A DNA stretch of 64,000 bases from Antilocapra americana (taxonomy: Eukaryota; Chordata; Mammalia; Artiodactyla; Antilocapridae): positions 11,633,441-11,697,440 of the forward strand of contig ML664175.1 in assembly GCA_007570785.1 (NCBI GenBank), in the 5' to 3' direction. Shown one piece after another: positions 45,934 through 57,104 of this stretch; within the stretch, counting starts at the first letter, position 1; every line of letters begins with the position of its first letter. The notes beneath the pieces were generated by a model, which worked only from the letters and a program-made list of their open reading frames with translations, was not told where the DNA came from and ran no database searches. The position numbers and the translations under genes were made by a program.

Positions 45934-47018
45934 TGCCGGGGTCCAGCCCTGGGGGGTCCAGGGGTCTTGAGGGATGAGTGGCGTCGGCCAAGCACTGAGC
46001 TGAGTCAGTGTGTTGATGGAGCAGTCTCTCCTTTATTGTTGTTGGTTTAGTTTTATAGCCAAAAAAATCCCCATTACATCATCTATCATTCTATACAATC
46101 TTTTATTTTCTATCTTCAATAGCAACCTTATCATTGAGCTCATTCCCCAATCTATCATCCAAACATTCCCCTTGCAAAAGTCAGATTTCTGCGTAATCAG
46201 ATTTAACAACAGTATGTTTACTATTTGATTGTCTTCGGCATACTTCATTCAGTCATGATAAGTACATCAATCTAAGTAGAAAGATTACATTTCTCTTATC
46301 AGGTGCAGCTGTGTAGAGGCTAGAGGGAAGGGCTAAGCTTGAAACTGTTTTATTCTAGTAACCTCAACCACTACCTGTCTCATTCTGTTCTGACACTCTG
46401 GTTCTTACAAGGAAAGAGAACAAAGAGACAGTCTAGCAGCACCGCTTTGGAAATAAAACTCTATTAACCTTATATAACTACTATAATGAATTCCTATGTC
46501 TACACTATCCTAAAGCAATCAGTGTCTCCAACTATGCTGGCCACAGTTATGAGCATTCCTAAGTCTCATTCCCTTGGTCTCCTCAAGGAAGGGAGCCTCC
46601 ACCATGGAGTGGTCGGGAGAGTGGGATGTGGAAAGGTGACCCAAGTACGAGCCCTTCTGGTGGTGGCCTTGCCAAGACCCCCAGAGAACTCTTGGTAAAC
46701 TCCCCAGTAACAAGAAGGTGGTGTAGTAATCTATTTAAATGTCCCTTTTATTCCTCCTTTGTCCTCAGGGAGGGAATTCACCTTCCTGGATCCTCTGGTC
46801 AATAAGGTCTGGGGGAATTATCTCAGGACGAATTCTTTCTAACTGGGACTGACCTAGTGAGATGAGCTAATGTTCCAAGCCTGAACAGGACTCCCAAGAA
46901 AAATACCAAGAGGGGCCTTGCCCAGGATGCCCCGATAAAGAAAGTCCACTTTGAAGTTTCCTTCTTAGTCTCGTGACTTTGTCATCCAAGCAAGGGGGCA
47001 TCCTGACGGCTCCCGGCA
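45934..47018 (-). mobile_element. Solo LTR of a class-II-like (ERVK-type) endogenous retrovirus
   Basis: A 1085-bp unit with perfect 7-bp inverted termini TGCCGGG (45934) and CCCGGCA (47012-47018), flanked by the perfect 6-bp duplication GGTCAC (45928-45933 and 47019-47024). Six base pairs is usual for betaretrovirus-like ERVs. It is homologous along its length to the plus-strand LTR at 21790-22788 and keeps U3 segments which that copy lacks. No internal retroviral sequence remains, so it arose by LTR-LTR recombination. It sits inside a hAT-like relic. Confidence 0.93.
46032..46057 (-). promoter_or_regulatory. LTR TATA box and poly(A) signal
   Basis: On the minus strand TATAAAA (46051-46057) precedes AATAAA (46032-46037), in the same order and similar spacing as in the other copy. 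Both hexamers are intact. Confidence 0.6.
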
Positions 47019-47204
47019 GGTCACAAAGAAAATTTGCTACTTTTTTCATGTTTGGCTTAATAAAAAGGGCTGGGCTTTTTTTTCATTGTTTCTGTATTGA
47101 ATCTGTTGTGAAATGTTACTTTGTCTGGACTACATAAAGAAAACCAGTCTCACTATAGGGAAAGGAAGTTCAACTTTAGAGGTCCCACCAACGCCCTCAC
47201 TCAG

Positions 47205-48185
47205 AACTGCTGTGTTTGTGCAGCAGACACTGTACAGCGAGGACTGCACAGCTGCCCCTGCTCCCCACAAGCTTACTGACGAATCAGGTGGACCAGGGGC
47301 AGGAAAGCAGGAGCTGCCTGCACTGCCAGAGGGCAATAAGGGGGCCATCGTCCATAGGGAATGTGACAGTAATAGAAACTTCTTCTCATCATCACAATTC
47401 TAAATAATGCCAATGATAAAAATTAATACCCCCTCCAAAATTGTTCTTTTGGTCAGAGTTGTAAACAACTGCTATGGTTTTATTATCGAGCTTTATTAAT
47501 GTATACAAAAACTTCAAATAATCAGTTTTATTTTACTTCTCCTTGAATATATATTCTCTGTTAATGTCAATTTAGAGACATCCCAGTTACATAGTTGATC
47601 CCTGAAGTTCATTGACCATAACGTATGCTCATTGCAACTAATTGTTCAGCATCCTCCCAACTAACTTTGTCATCTCATATCCCAAATTCCATGGTATTTA
47701 TTGTTTGTTTTTGCCTTTAAAATTAAAAATTATATTATACTGATTAAAAAAACAAAGAAATAGAATCTGAGCACTTCAGTTCTGTTATCCTGTGTGATCA
47801 CTTGGACTTTTGGGTTTAAAATGTAAAACAGTAAAACAGGTTTTACAGTGAACTGTGAGGTGTAATATTTTGTTTGGTAAATAAAAATTTGGGTTCTTCC
47901 AGGAAATATCTTTAATGCATTTGTATATCTTTAAAGTGGAAATGTATTCTTTTTTAAATTGTTGTTTTAAAACTAAATAACAAATCGAGAAAATAGTGAT
48001 TATTACTGAGTTTTGCATGCATATAACTGAAAATAGCTCTTATAGAACAAATGGTATTAAAATGATCCATTCTGAGTTTCAAATATATAAGGTATAACAC
48101 AGTCTAATAAAGGAGATAAGATGTATACATAAAATTTTTTCAACTGGATCATAAAATGTGATGAGTACCATTGGAGAAGAGTACA
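47205..48185. other. No recognised gene or repeat
   Basis: AT-rich from 47400. Frames near 47113-47407 are short, overlapping in several phases and without features. Confidence 0.35.
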
Positions 48186-48189
48186 AAGG

Positions 48190-48525
48190 GGTGAGTGTTT
48201 GTGTCCCCCACAAAATTCTTATGTTGAGGTCCTAACCCCCAATAGGATGGCATCTTAGGAGGCAGGGATTTTGGGAGATGCCTCAGTCGTGAGGGTGGAG
48301 CCCTTGTAAATGGGCTCCTTCTAAAAGAGACCTCAGAGAACCCACTGGCTCTCTCTCTACCACATGAGGAAACCTGGAAAAGGGTTTTTACTAGAATCCC
48401 AACATGCTGGAACCCTGATCTCAGACTTCCAGCCTCCAGAATTGTGAGAAATAAGTTTCTATTGGTTACGAGCCACCCACTCCATGGTAATTCGTTACAA
48501 CAGCCTGAATTAACTAAGACAAGGC
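48190..48525 (+). repeat. ERVL-MaLR (MST/MLT1-like) LTR relic
   Basis: Sense order: GTGTTTGTGTCCCCCACAAA, CTTATGTTGAGGTCCTAACC, GTCGTGAGGGTGGAGCCCTT, CTGATCTCAGACTTCCAGCC, TCCAGAATTGTGAGAAATAA, ending CCTGAATTAACTAAGACA. It is the clearest of four MaLR-type relics here. Confidence 0.75.
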
Positions 48526-48529
48526 ACAG

Positions 48530-50270
48530 GTAGAGATGAAGAAGCGTTCACTTCCAAGTACAGGTAGAGGAAAGGCTTCTGGGAGGAATCAGCATTTGAG
48601 CAGAGTCTTGCAGGATAGAATCTGGACAAACAAGAAGGAGGCTTTCCTTGTGCGTAAGCAAAGGCACAGAGACAATAAAGTACACATGTCTTCCAAGCCT
48701 AAACATCTTCCAGAAACAGGCCTTCAGGGAAGGAGAAAAGAGCTATAGGAAGGAGTTGACAGCAGCATTGCATCACGACTGTCAAAAACTACAAACAATT
48801 TGAATGCCCAGCAATAAACCATCAAGGAGGGAGCGGCCAGCTATTACTAAGTCCTCCTTTAAACAAGCATCGTGTTGAATACCTACTAAAAGAAGTGCCA
48901 GGAAATCTGTGGAGCAATAATGATGGGAATCTGAAATAAAAGCCTTACTGCTAACACCTAGGCACTTATAGTGGCAAATTATCAAAGAGATCTGTGACCT
49001 CTAAAAGGTTACATAACAACTGGTCTTGTAGCTTTTAAAAACAAGTATGAAGAAATTTTATATGCAATGAAGTGGGGGAGAAAACAAGACTAAATAAATT
49101 ATATACTGACAACTATGATAAAAATTTTTATACTTGTGTGTCACTAAGGATTAAAAGTATATGTAAAAACCGATAAAGAGTTTTAAGGCCATGGAATGTG
49201 TATGTGTGTGTGTGTTTTAAGTATTTACATGTACAAGAAAAGAATTTAAAAACAACCTGATTAGCAGCAATTAGATCTGTCCTGGATTTGCTGTCCCTAG
49301 AGAGACCACCTCTACCCACCCCCACAGGCTCGTGAGGCCCAGAATTACATCCCCAGTGGGGGCCTGTTAGAAATTTCCCACAATTTCAGGAAAGGTCATT
49401 CATAAGTAACATCCGAGGTGGGATCCAGAGATGGAACTCACCCAGGCAAGTACATGAAAACTAGAATCAGCAGAAAGCCAGTCCATAGAACTCTTGTGAA
49501 ATCCTGTCTGCCCTCTGCTTGAGCCCCTCCCACCACACTGCTAGACTTCCTGCCCTGTGGCAGAGCCAGGCCAGAGCCCTCCTGAGGGCATGATACCCAG
49601 AAAGAAGTCTGGGGTGAGAGGACCGCAGGTCATCGCCCACCCTGCTCGCCTTTCACAAGGGGCCCAGGACTTGAAGCCATATTTAATTCCGGGCCAGGTG
49701 AACAAGATCCCCACCACCACCTTCCCAGCTGCCACACTGCTATGAGGCATGCTGTGTCCCGGCAGGCGAGTCAGCAGGGGGAGGGGAAGAAGAGGCAGGG
49801 CTGGGTGAGAGGCTTGCCCGATTTTAGGCCTGGTGCGCAAGAGACGGCGGCGGAGCAGTTCCAGTTACATTCTCCAAGGGCACGTGACCACCCTGACCTC
49901 AGCCTGGGGTGTCTCTGACATCCCTGAGGTCCACGCAGGACATAAGGCAGAGCATTTCTCATAGCTGTATGCTGGTTCTTAGAAGAGTGTGCATTTTAGA
50001 GTGGGGCCCTGTCAGCCAGGGATTGCGGTCCAGCCCACTAGGGCGGGGGACTGGCCAGGAGCAGGTAAAACATCTGAACCCCTGCCAAACATGCTGAGGA
50101 TCCTGGGCAGACTCTAGCCCCAGGGTTAAAGCTGGAACAATGGGTCAGAGCCCAGCTAGTCCTGTCAGGAGTGGGGTGTCTCTGTTAAGGTAGAAAGCGG
50201 GTGCACCCAGCTGCTGACACTCAGGCACCCAGCTTAGGGCCAGGAAACAATCTTGAGTCACTCCCTCACT
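48530..50270. other. Low-copy DNA, GC-rich in 49500-50150
   Basis: A short (TG)n run lies near 49200. The 49780-49890 part has several CpGs (GCGCAAGAGACGGCGGCGGA) and an E-box CACGTG near 49881, too small to call a CpG island. No coding exon was recognised. Confidence 0.3.
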
Positions 50271-50282
50271 GGAGGATTCGGC

Positions 50283-50297
50283 GGGGGGGGGGGGGGG
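50283..50297. repeat. Poly(G) run of 15
   Basis: Fifteen consecutive G after GC at 50281-50282. Length could be uncertain in an assembly. Confidence 0.95.
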
Positions 50298-50680
50298 CAG
50301 CCGTACTTCTCAAGAGGTGGTGTCATTCTTGGATGTCGCCACAAGGTAGCGTGGCAACGTCTTGGCAGCTTCAGGGTTTCAGAAGAGGATTTAGGTAAGG
50401 GAAAACCTGTTTCTGGATGCCTCTGGAAAACTCAGGGCTACTGACTGACATCACTTTCCTCTCTGCTTGTGACTATTTCCAGAAACACTCATAGTTCCGA
50501 TGTTTCTGTGGGATCTGGGGGGAGGGGCGGGAAGAAGTACAGAGAAAGGGAGGTCTCCTTGTCTGTCCCAGCATTTTCTCCTCTTTGTGTGCAAGTTCAC
50601 CTTCAGGGTCCTGGTGAGGTACGCTTTGGCACAGCTTTTAGATAATGTATTGTGGAACTACTAAAAATAGTTCTTAGGAC

Positions 50681-50870
50681 CAGCAGTCCCCAACCTTTTA
50701 TGTCACCAGGGACCAGTTTCATGGAAGACAGCTTTTCACAGACTGGGGTGGGAGGAAATGGTTTCGGGATGATTCAAGCATATTACATTTATTGTGCACT
50801 AACCTAATCTAATGTCGTCGCTCATCAGACAGGAGGTACCAGTCTGTGGCCCAGAGGTTGAGGACCCCTG
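50681..50870. repeat. Nonautonomous hAT-type DNA transposon
   Basis: Inverted ends start with CAG: CAGCAGTCCCCAACCTTTTA at the left and, on the minus strand, CAGGGGTCCTCAACCTCTGG at the right. Inside are ACCAGGGACCAGTTTCATGG and GGAGGTACCAGTCTGTGGCC, known from a mammalian hAT family. The 8-bp flanks CTTAGGAC (50673-50680) and CTTATGAT (50871-50878) share 5 bases. Confidence 0.75.
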
Positions 50871-51164
50871 CTTATGATGATATAAAAGTGGCAGCACTGA
50901 ATAATATTTTCATTCCAAGGCTAAGTGGGACAAAAGTAGCATACCTAATTGTGTGTGTCTTCTGATTACAATTCCATGAAAACACATGTACTTGAGAAAA
51001 AAAAATTACCAGAAGGAACAAACAGGTTCATACCTCAGTTGAGTTTACACTAAATTTCTGTCTTCCAAATTTTATGTAATGTTGTTGTATATACTATTTT
51101 GCTTGAATGACTTGAATAATTTAAAATTTTATATCAAAATGATAAAGCAAAGGGATTTGACTAG

Positions 51165-51366
51165 TCAGACTCAAACTTTAGTGTGCACTAGAAGTCTATT
51201 CAAATATGATTTTATTAAATCTTATTTATTTACAAAATAAATGAATTCTATTAAATTTGTTAGCAAATTTCTGACTCAGTGAGCCTGGGGTGGATCCAGG
51301 AATTTGCATTTCTAAAGGTCCCAGGTGTTGCTTCAGGTCTGGGGACTACACATTGAGAACAATTGA
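51165..51366. repeat. MER5A-like hAT element
   Basis: TCAAACTTTAGTGTGCACTA, GGATCCAGGAATTTGCATTT, CTAAAGGTCCCAGGTG and ACATTGAGAACAATTG follow MER5A. An AT-rich insert separates the two halves. Confidence 0.65.
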
Positions 51367-51562
51367 AAAACAAAAATAGACAGTTAATGGCAAAATATTA
51401 ACTTGACTTGAACCCAGGTCTCCTGACTTCCTGGCTTAAAGTTCTCCCCTCAGAAACAATGCAAGCCCTGGGGCAAAACTGGTTTTCATTTCTCAGTATC
51501 CTGGAGCCGGTAAATGGAGGGATACCAGTGTTCATGATCCTGAATACTGACCTCCCTCAAGG

Positions 51563-51769
51563 GAGTGTTAGTTGCTCAATCGTGTCCTACTCTTTGTGAC
51601 CTCATAGACTGTGGCCTGCCAGGCTCCTCTCTCCATGGAGTTCTCCTGGCAAGAATACTGAAGTGGGTAGCCATTCCCTTCTCCAGGGAATCTTCCCAAT
51701 CCAGGGATTGAACCCAGGTCTTCCGCTTTGTAGGCAGATTCTTTACCATCTGAGCCACCAGGAAAGCCC
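51563..51769 (-). mobile_element. Bov-tA SINE
   Basis: Full-length antisense copy: GTTAGTTGCTCAATCGTGTC, CCTCTCTCCATGGAGTTCTC, CCAATCCAGGGATTGAACCC and GAGCCACCAGGAAAGCCC. No clean duplication. Confidence 0.92.
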
Positions 51770-51779
51770 AACAGTAGCC

Positions 51780-52325
51780 ATATTCCAAATAATATAAAAC
51801 CACTAAATATTCGTGACAATTCAGTCCTCCAGAATAAAATATCATCATGCTGAAAAGATAGAGGTTCTTTCATTGAAAACAAATTCCCAAGTTGAGATTT
51901 AGTTGTAATTGGTAGAAAAATACTAGTTGCAACACTGAATTAACCATACACAGTAAAGCATGCCTTGGCAGGCCTGAAAATAGGATCAAGCAAATTCTTT
52001 TCCTATGAGCTGGGCATTACCATGAGCTGGCAGAGTCTGTGATAACCCTAGTTGACTAGGACTGGCCTTTCCGTGACTGCGGAAAAACTTTCCAGTGACA
52101 AATGTTCCAGCCTCCTTGTCCCAAGAGAGACCAAAAGAGTGAAAACAACATACTTCTTTTGAAATATAACAAGATCAACAACAAATTACAGCATTTATTA
52201 ACCTCTTACTGTGTACCAGACCCCATGGTTTGTACAAAAAGGTGTTCCTGAGGATACAAAACTGAAAAAGCACACTTCCATTCATCAAGGATCTTCCCAG
52301 TTGATGAAATCTGAAGTCCCCTATA
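51780..52325. other. No recognised gene or repeat
   Basis: AT-rich low-copy DNA. ACCTCTTACTGTGTACCAGA near 52201 may be a scrap of MIR/L2. Confidence 0.35.
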
Positions 52326-52327
52326 AC

Positions 52328-52329
<2 letters not shown>

Positions 52330-52371
<42 letters not shown>
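52330..52371. repeat. (TG)n microsatellite, 21 units
   Basis: An uninterrupted 42-bp TG run, the longest pure dinucleotide repeat in the window and a likely polymorphic marker. Confidence 0.97.
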
Positions 52372-52372
<1 letters not shown>

Positions 52373-52607
52373 ACATTAGAAATTGGAAGAGGTATAATTT
52401 CAACATGGTGTGACAAGTGCACAATTAGATACAAAACATCACAAGGCAGGAAAGGTTAGCAAAGAAGGCTTTATAGAGGAAGTGATAGTTGAGTTGAGAC
52501 TTGAAGGAGAAGAAGTTGAAGGACATAGCAAGCAGAAGGAAAAGCATGAGCCAGTCTTAGAGACTTGAAAACATATAATGAAATTAGGAATCCCTGAGAT
52601 GTTTGCT

Positions 52608-52818
52608 GGGCTCCCCTGGTGGCTCCAGGTAAAGAATCTGCCTGTAATGGCAGAAGATGCAGGTTCAACCCTTGGGTCGGGAAGATCCCTGGGAGAAGGG
52701 CACGGCAACCCACTCCAGTATTCTTGCCTGGAGAATCCCATGGGCAGAGGAGCCTGCAGGCTACAGTCTGTAGGGTCATAAAGAGTCCAGTGACTAAAGT
52801 GACTGAGCAGACACGCAG
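52608..52818 (+). mobile_element. Bov-tA SINE
   Basis: Full-length sense copy: GGGCTCCCCTGGTGGCTCCA, GGTTCAACCCTTGGGTCGGG, GGCAACCCACTCCAGTATTC and a GACTGAGCAGACACGCAG end. Confidence 0.92.
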
Positions 52819-53394
52819 TCTTAAACATAAACTGAGAACATGCACACAGGCAGTTGCCGTAGCTCCAGGTAGGGCACAGAAGAAGTGGTCAGAGGTGAGG
52901 GCCTCAGAGGCCACGCTAATGAGGCTGGCCCTCACTCTGGAGGCAATGGGGCTGCCACTGAAGTTGGCATTTGGAAAGGGGAGGAACTCGGTCACTGGCT
53001 GCCTTTCCTGCTGGGTGGATGGCTTTGTCTCACAGCCTGGCTGAAATTCTAGCCACTCCCTGATGGAAAGCCATGTTATCAGCAAGAAAAGACAGGGCTG
53101 AAGCTCAGAAGTTACAGGCTCTGCAGCCTCACCGACCAACACTCAGACTTACCCATGAGCAAGTCTGTTTGAAGTTTCCATGTTAATTGCTATTCCTAAA
53201 CACTAAATGGTAGGAAAGATTTACACCAATGAAACTGAGGCCGGTACTCATAACAGAACCTTGAATAGGAACCTACAATTTAAAAAGTATACCTTCTTCT
53301 GAGTCTCAATAGAGAACCATCTGCAAATTCCACATCACACTAGTTTATAGACCTATAGCAATTTCTACATTAAAAACTCACTCCTGGGACTTCC

Positions 53395-53518
53395 CTTGTG
53401 ATCCAATGGCTAAGACTCCACATTCCCAACTCAGGAGACCCAGGTTGAATCCCTGGTCAGCAAACTAGATCCCACAAGCCACAACTAAGACCCAGCGCAG
53501 CCAAATAAATTAAAAAAT
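53395..53518 (+). mobile_element. CHR-type SINE
   Basis: GGGACTTCCCTTGTGATCCA, TTGAATCCCTGGTCAGCAAA, CCACAACTAAGACCCAGCGC, then an A-rich tail. Flanking repeats around TTAAAAACTCA and TTAAAAAATACTCA may be a degraded duplication. Confidence 0.85.
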
Positions 53519-53559
53519 ACTCATTTTAAAAAAATCTTGTTCCTACCTGCATGATATAA

Positions 53560-53660
53560 CTGGATTCACACAATATCCTGGGCAGGTATCATTATGCCCA
53601 TTTTACAGATGTAAAGATTCACCAGCCAAAGGCTACTGGGAACACACTTGGAATTAGATG
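53560..53660 (-). repeat. MIR SINE fragment
   Basis: TTATGCCCATTTTACAGATG and AAAGATTCACCAGCCAAAGG are antisense MIR. Confidence 0.5.
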
Positions 53661-53664
53661 AAAG

Positions 53665-54735
53665 TTTGGATTATTTGGCTTACTGCAGCTAGGGAAGACG
53701 CACTCCAGAGCAACTCGAGGGCATCCCTACATGAGGAGTTGAGAAGGGCTTCTTAGAAAGTCTGGGCTTGTGCTGGGTGAGACTACAGAAAGGCTGGGGA
53801 AGCTGGGGAATTCTAGAAGGCAGCTGTGCTCATCACTGTACCACCAGTGCTGCACAGTAGTAGCTGTTCTCAATGGGATTCTGTCAAAAAGGGAGGGGAT
53901 GGTTCAGCTATCCGGTATCTTAATAATTAATTGTTGTGAAATCACTAGTGCTTAATTTAAGCAATAATGTTCCAGCAGGAGAGGCTAAAGCTGGCATTGC
54001 TACAGGAGCAGCAGCCACTCCTTGTTAGCTGGAAGCAGGCAATGTCTGGTCACGTTTCTGGAGTCAGAGTGGCCTCCTTTCTGTCCTGTTGCAAACACAG
54101 ATGCAGAGGGTTTTTGTAGCATGTTGCTTCTGTGTTGTGGGCATTGTCTATGTTCGGTTGGAAACATCGTGGTCCGGCTGCCAGCAAGGCTCGTTTTTGT
54201 TGCTGTTGTGTTCGTTTTCATTTTCTCACTTACCCAGTAACCCAGGTAATGTCACTGACATCTCTTTATACCTCTGCCCTAGCCAAACAGCCTTGGGCGG
54301 CTGCCTTCACCTCCTGAGCCTGCAATCTCTCACCAGTACTGGCCCTTCCAGCACTGACAGCCTGAGTGTCATCAGGGCTCATCAAGAGGCATCGTGGTGC
54401 CCTGAGACCTTGAACACTTCCCTCATCAGCTGTCAGCTGTTTCACCATTAACAGGAGAGAGAAATATGAACACAAAGTTTTATCCGCTTTAAACATGAAA
54501 CATTGAACCTGCCTTAACCCTGGTGCAATGCAGTTGCCTTGAGCCATTCAAAGATTCCCAAACACCAGGGGAACAGAGGTGCAGTTCCGTAAGAGCCAGC
54601 CAAGAGTAAATAACCATTAGACCTTTCCTTTCCCAAGGCTGTTTTATATTGGTTTGAGTAATTCGTTTTTGGTTTGACTAATAACAATGAAAAACATACA
54701 TCTGATGTTTACACTGTTTTGAGTAAAAACAAGGT
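53665..54735. other. Low-copy DNA
   Basis: No gene or repeat recognised. Several overlapping frames between 54022 and 54547 on both strands are chance openings in GC-moderate DNA. Confidence 0.35.
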
Positions 54736-54747
54736 GTATGAAGTAAT

Positions 54748-54951
54748 GTGCTTAGTTGCTCAGTCATGTCTGACTCTTCACAACCCTATGGACTGTAACC
54801 TCCCAGGATCCTCTGGCCATGGGATTCTCCAGGCAAAAATACTGGACTGGGTGGCCATTCCCTTCTCCAGTGGATCTTTCTGACCCAGGGATCAAACCCT
54901 GGTCTACACTGCAGGCAGATTCTTTATCTCTGAGCCACCAGGTAAAGCCTA
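54748..54951 (-). mobile_element. Bov-tA SINE
   Basis: Full-length antisense copy. Duplication TATGAAGTAAT / TATGAAATAAT lies at 54737-54747 and 54952-54962. Confidence 0.95.
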
Positions 54952-55039
54952 TATGAAATAATAGTAACTACTAATTTTGAGAATTTTAAAATGTGTCAAA
55001 TGCTATGTCTATTTGTTCTCCTTTATCCATGCAACCTTC

Positions 55040-55130
55040 CTAGAGATAGTATTATTGTCACTACTTTACAGGCAGGGGAAACTGTGGTTCAGAGGGATGA
55101 ATCTGCAAACACAGCTCCAGGATCCCTGGG
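55040..55130 (-). repeat. MIR SINE fragment
   Basis: ATTATTGTCACTACTTTACA, GGCAGGGGAAACTGTGGTTC, then GCAAACACAGCTCCAGG. Confidence 0.6.
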
Positions 55131-55139
55131 ATTCTCACT

Positions 55140-55786
55140 GGTGCTTATTTCTGGTGATGCTGGCCCCCTTCGGAGCCCACATGGGTACATTTGCTTTCAG
55201 AGGTTTCCCACTGTGAATGCTACTCAATGCCAGGGAGCCCCAGACATACTCTGAGCCTCTCAGGGCCTGGCCCCTTCTAACTAGAAGTTTGCACTCACCT
55301 TACCCATTGTGAGTGATGTCTACCTCTCAATGGCCCAGGAGAAAACCCACCCCTGGACAAAGTCCTGGTCCCCTTGTGTCTCAACCTCCATCACAGCCAC
55401 TGGTTCCCCAAAGTCAAGCTCAGAAACAGGGTGGATGCAAAAATCCAGGCAGACGAGAAAAAAGAAAAGGCCTCATGACATCAAGCCTGAAAATTCTGGA
55501 CCAATTTAAGGCAACCAGGGATGCTGTGAAAACGTTAAAATATTTTTTTCTTCACCCAAGAATGCTCTAGGAGCAGAGTTATTTTCACAAGCTGAGCCGG
55601 ACCCTCCACAGAGAGCTTGGTAACCTTGGCAAAACAGCACCTGAGAAGTCCCCTTTTGTGAGGTCTTGCCACTGTTCCATGACTAGGTCCTCTTGGTATG
55701 TGGTTGTCATGGCCTGGCCACCTCCTTCAGCCACATAGAGGGGCTCCTGTCCCTGAGATTTATGATCAGAATAAGTGATGTCAAAG
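55140..55786. other. Low-copy DNA
   Basis: No repeat or gene recognised. The open frames at 55309-55570 overlap in different phases and show no domain. Confidence 0.35.
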
Positions 55787-56913
55787 CGAAACCACATAAC
55801 TCACATTAGGACTTGAACTCAGTCTCACACTGGGTCTCAGGAATTAATGAAACTCAGGTTCTTGATGTCTCATCACAGAAAGAATTCAGTGAGAGACAAA
55901 GTGATGGATAAGAAGTTGATTTATTTAAAGAGAAACACACTCCACAGAGTTTTGATTGTCTCAGAAAATGAGAGCAGCCTTGGAATATGGCGTGTTTAGT
56001 TTTTATGGGCTGAGTTTCATAGGCTAATGAGTGGGAGGAGTATTCCAACTATTAATATTTCAGGGAAGGGGCAAGGATTCGAGGAATTGGGCCACCACTC
56101 ACTTTTTGACCTTTGATGGTTGGCCTCAGAACTGTCATGGCAAGGGTGAGTGTGCCACTCAGCTTGCTGATGTGTTTCAATGATCATATTTTTGTTGTTC
56201 ACTTGCTAAGTCGTGTCTGACACTTTGCCACCCCATGGACTGCAGCACTCCAGGCTTCCCTGTCCTTCACTGTCTCCTGGAGTTTGTTCAAACTCATGTC
56301 CACTGAATCAGTGATGCCATCCAACCATCTCATCCTCTGTCACCCTCTTCTCCTGCCTTCAATCTTTCCCAGCATCAGCGTCTTTTCCAGTGAGTCAGCT
56401 CTTCACATCAGGTGGCCAAAGTACTGGAGCTTCAGCTTCAGCATCAGTCCTTTCAGTAAATATTCAAAGTTGATTCCCTTTAGAATTGACAGGTTGGATC
56501 TCCTTGCTGTCCAAGGGATTCTCAAGAGTCTTCTCCAGCACCACAGTTCAAAAGCATCAATTCTTTGGCGCTCAGCCTTCTTTATGGTTCAACTCTCACA
56601 TCTGTACAACATTACTGAGAAAACCATAGCTTTGACTATACAGACCTTTGTTGGCAAAGTGACATCTCTGCTTTTTCATATGCTGTCTAGGTTTGTCATA
56701 GCTTTTCTTCCAAGGAGCAAGCATCTTTTAATTTCACTGGTGCACTCACCATCCACAGTGATTTTGGAGCCCAAGAAAACACGGAGACTCAAACTCTAGT
56801 GAAAGTTGAGTTGTCTACCATCTTGGACCTGTTTTGTTCTAAGCAGTTTATGCCATGTCCTAGGGCTGTCGTTCTTTTAAAGTTTGTACCCTGCCTCCTT
56901 CCCTCCTATTTCA
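55787..56913 (-). mobile_element. Class-I ERV solo LTR, split by BovB
   Basis: Read on the minus strand it begins TGAAATAGGAGGGAAGG at 56913 and follows the LTR at 32164-32700 block by block: GGTCCAAGATGGTAGAC, ACTCCTCCCACTCATTAGCC, CATCACTTTGTCTCTCACTG, TGATGAGACATCAAGAACCT. Removing the BovB at 56194-56780 leaves about 540 bp, against 537 bp in the other copy. The left end reads CG instead of the expected TG. Flanking AAAG and AAAT could be a decayed 4-bp duplication. No retroviral genes adjoin it. Confidence 0.8.
56194..56780 (-). mobile_element. 5'-truncated BovB LINE inside an LTR
   Basis: An antisense BovB 3' end: GTTGTTCACTTGCTAAGTCG, CAATCTTTCCCAGCATCAGC, TGGAGCTTCAGCTTCAGCAT, TCCAGCACCACAGTTCAAAA, ending at GATTTTGGAGCCCAAGAAAA. 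One frame is open in the antisense sense only. It lies within LTR sequence that continues on both sides. Confidence 0.92.
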
Positions 56914-57104
56914 AAATCACGAAGAGCTGGAGAGAAGACCCAGAAGGGAGGGTGGGGATCCACCTATCCACTCACAGCGGGAGACATCCAGATGATCAGT
57001 TCAAGCAGTGAAGTCCACCCTCGGTGCCTGGGCCTGTATCTACTCACAGATGTAGCCACACACACCAGCTCTGTGCGGGTCTCATGTTAGGCCTCTACCA
57101 CATC

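Larger units (their letters stand above)
45678..47200 (+). repeat. hAT-like DNA transposon relic, split by a solo LTR
   Basis: Left part 45678-45927: CAGCAATTCTCAACTTCCCA, ACACTCTCAAAAATTAGTCA, TTTATGTGGAATACAGCTAT, then ATCACATGTTAGCATATGG. Right part from 47025: TTCATGTTTGGCTTAATAAA, ATTGAATCTGTTGTGAAATG, AAGAAAACCAGTCTCAC. Together they follow one known mammalian hAT-Charlie-type sequence order, interrupted by the 1085-bp LTR. The right end is approximate. Confidence 0.65.

Noticed and set aside
49780..49890. CpG-containing block with CACGTG as a promoter
   Set aside because: Too short and too few CpGs for an island, no TATA or initiator context and no exon nearby.
52471..53142. 223-codon minus-strand open frame
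   Set aside because: It runs straight through the antisense of a Bov-tA SINE (52608-52818) and shows no domain or consistent composition. Treated as a chance frame.
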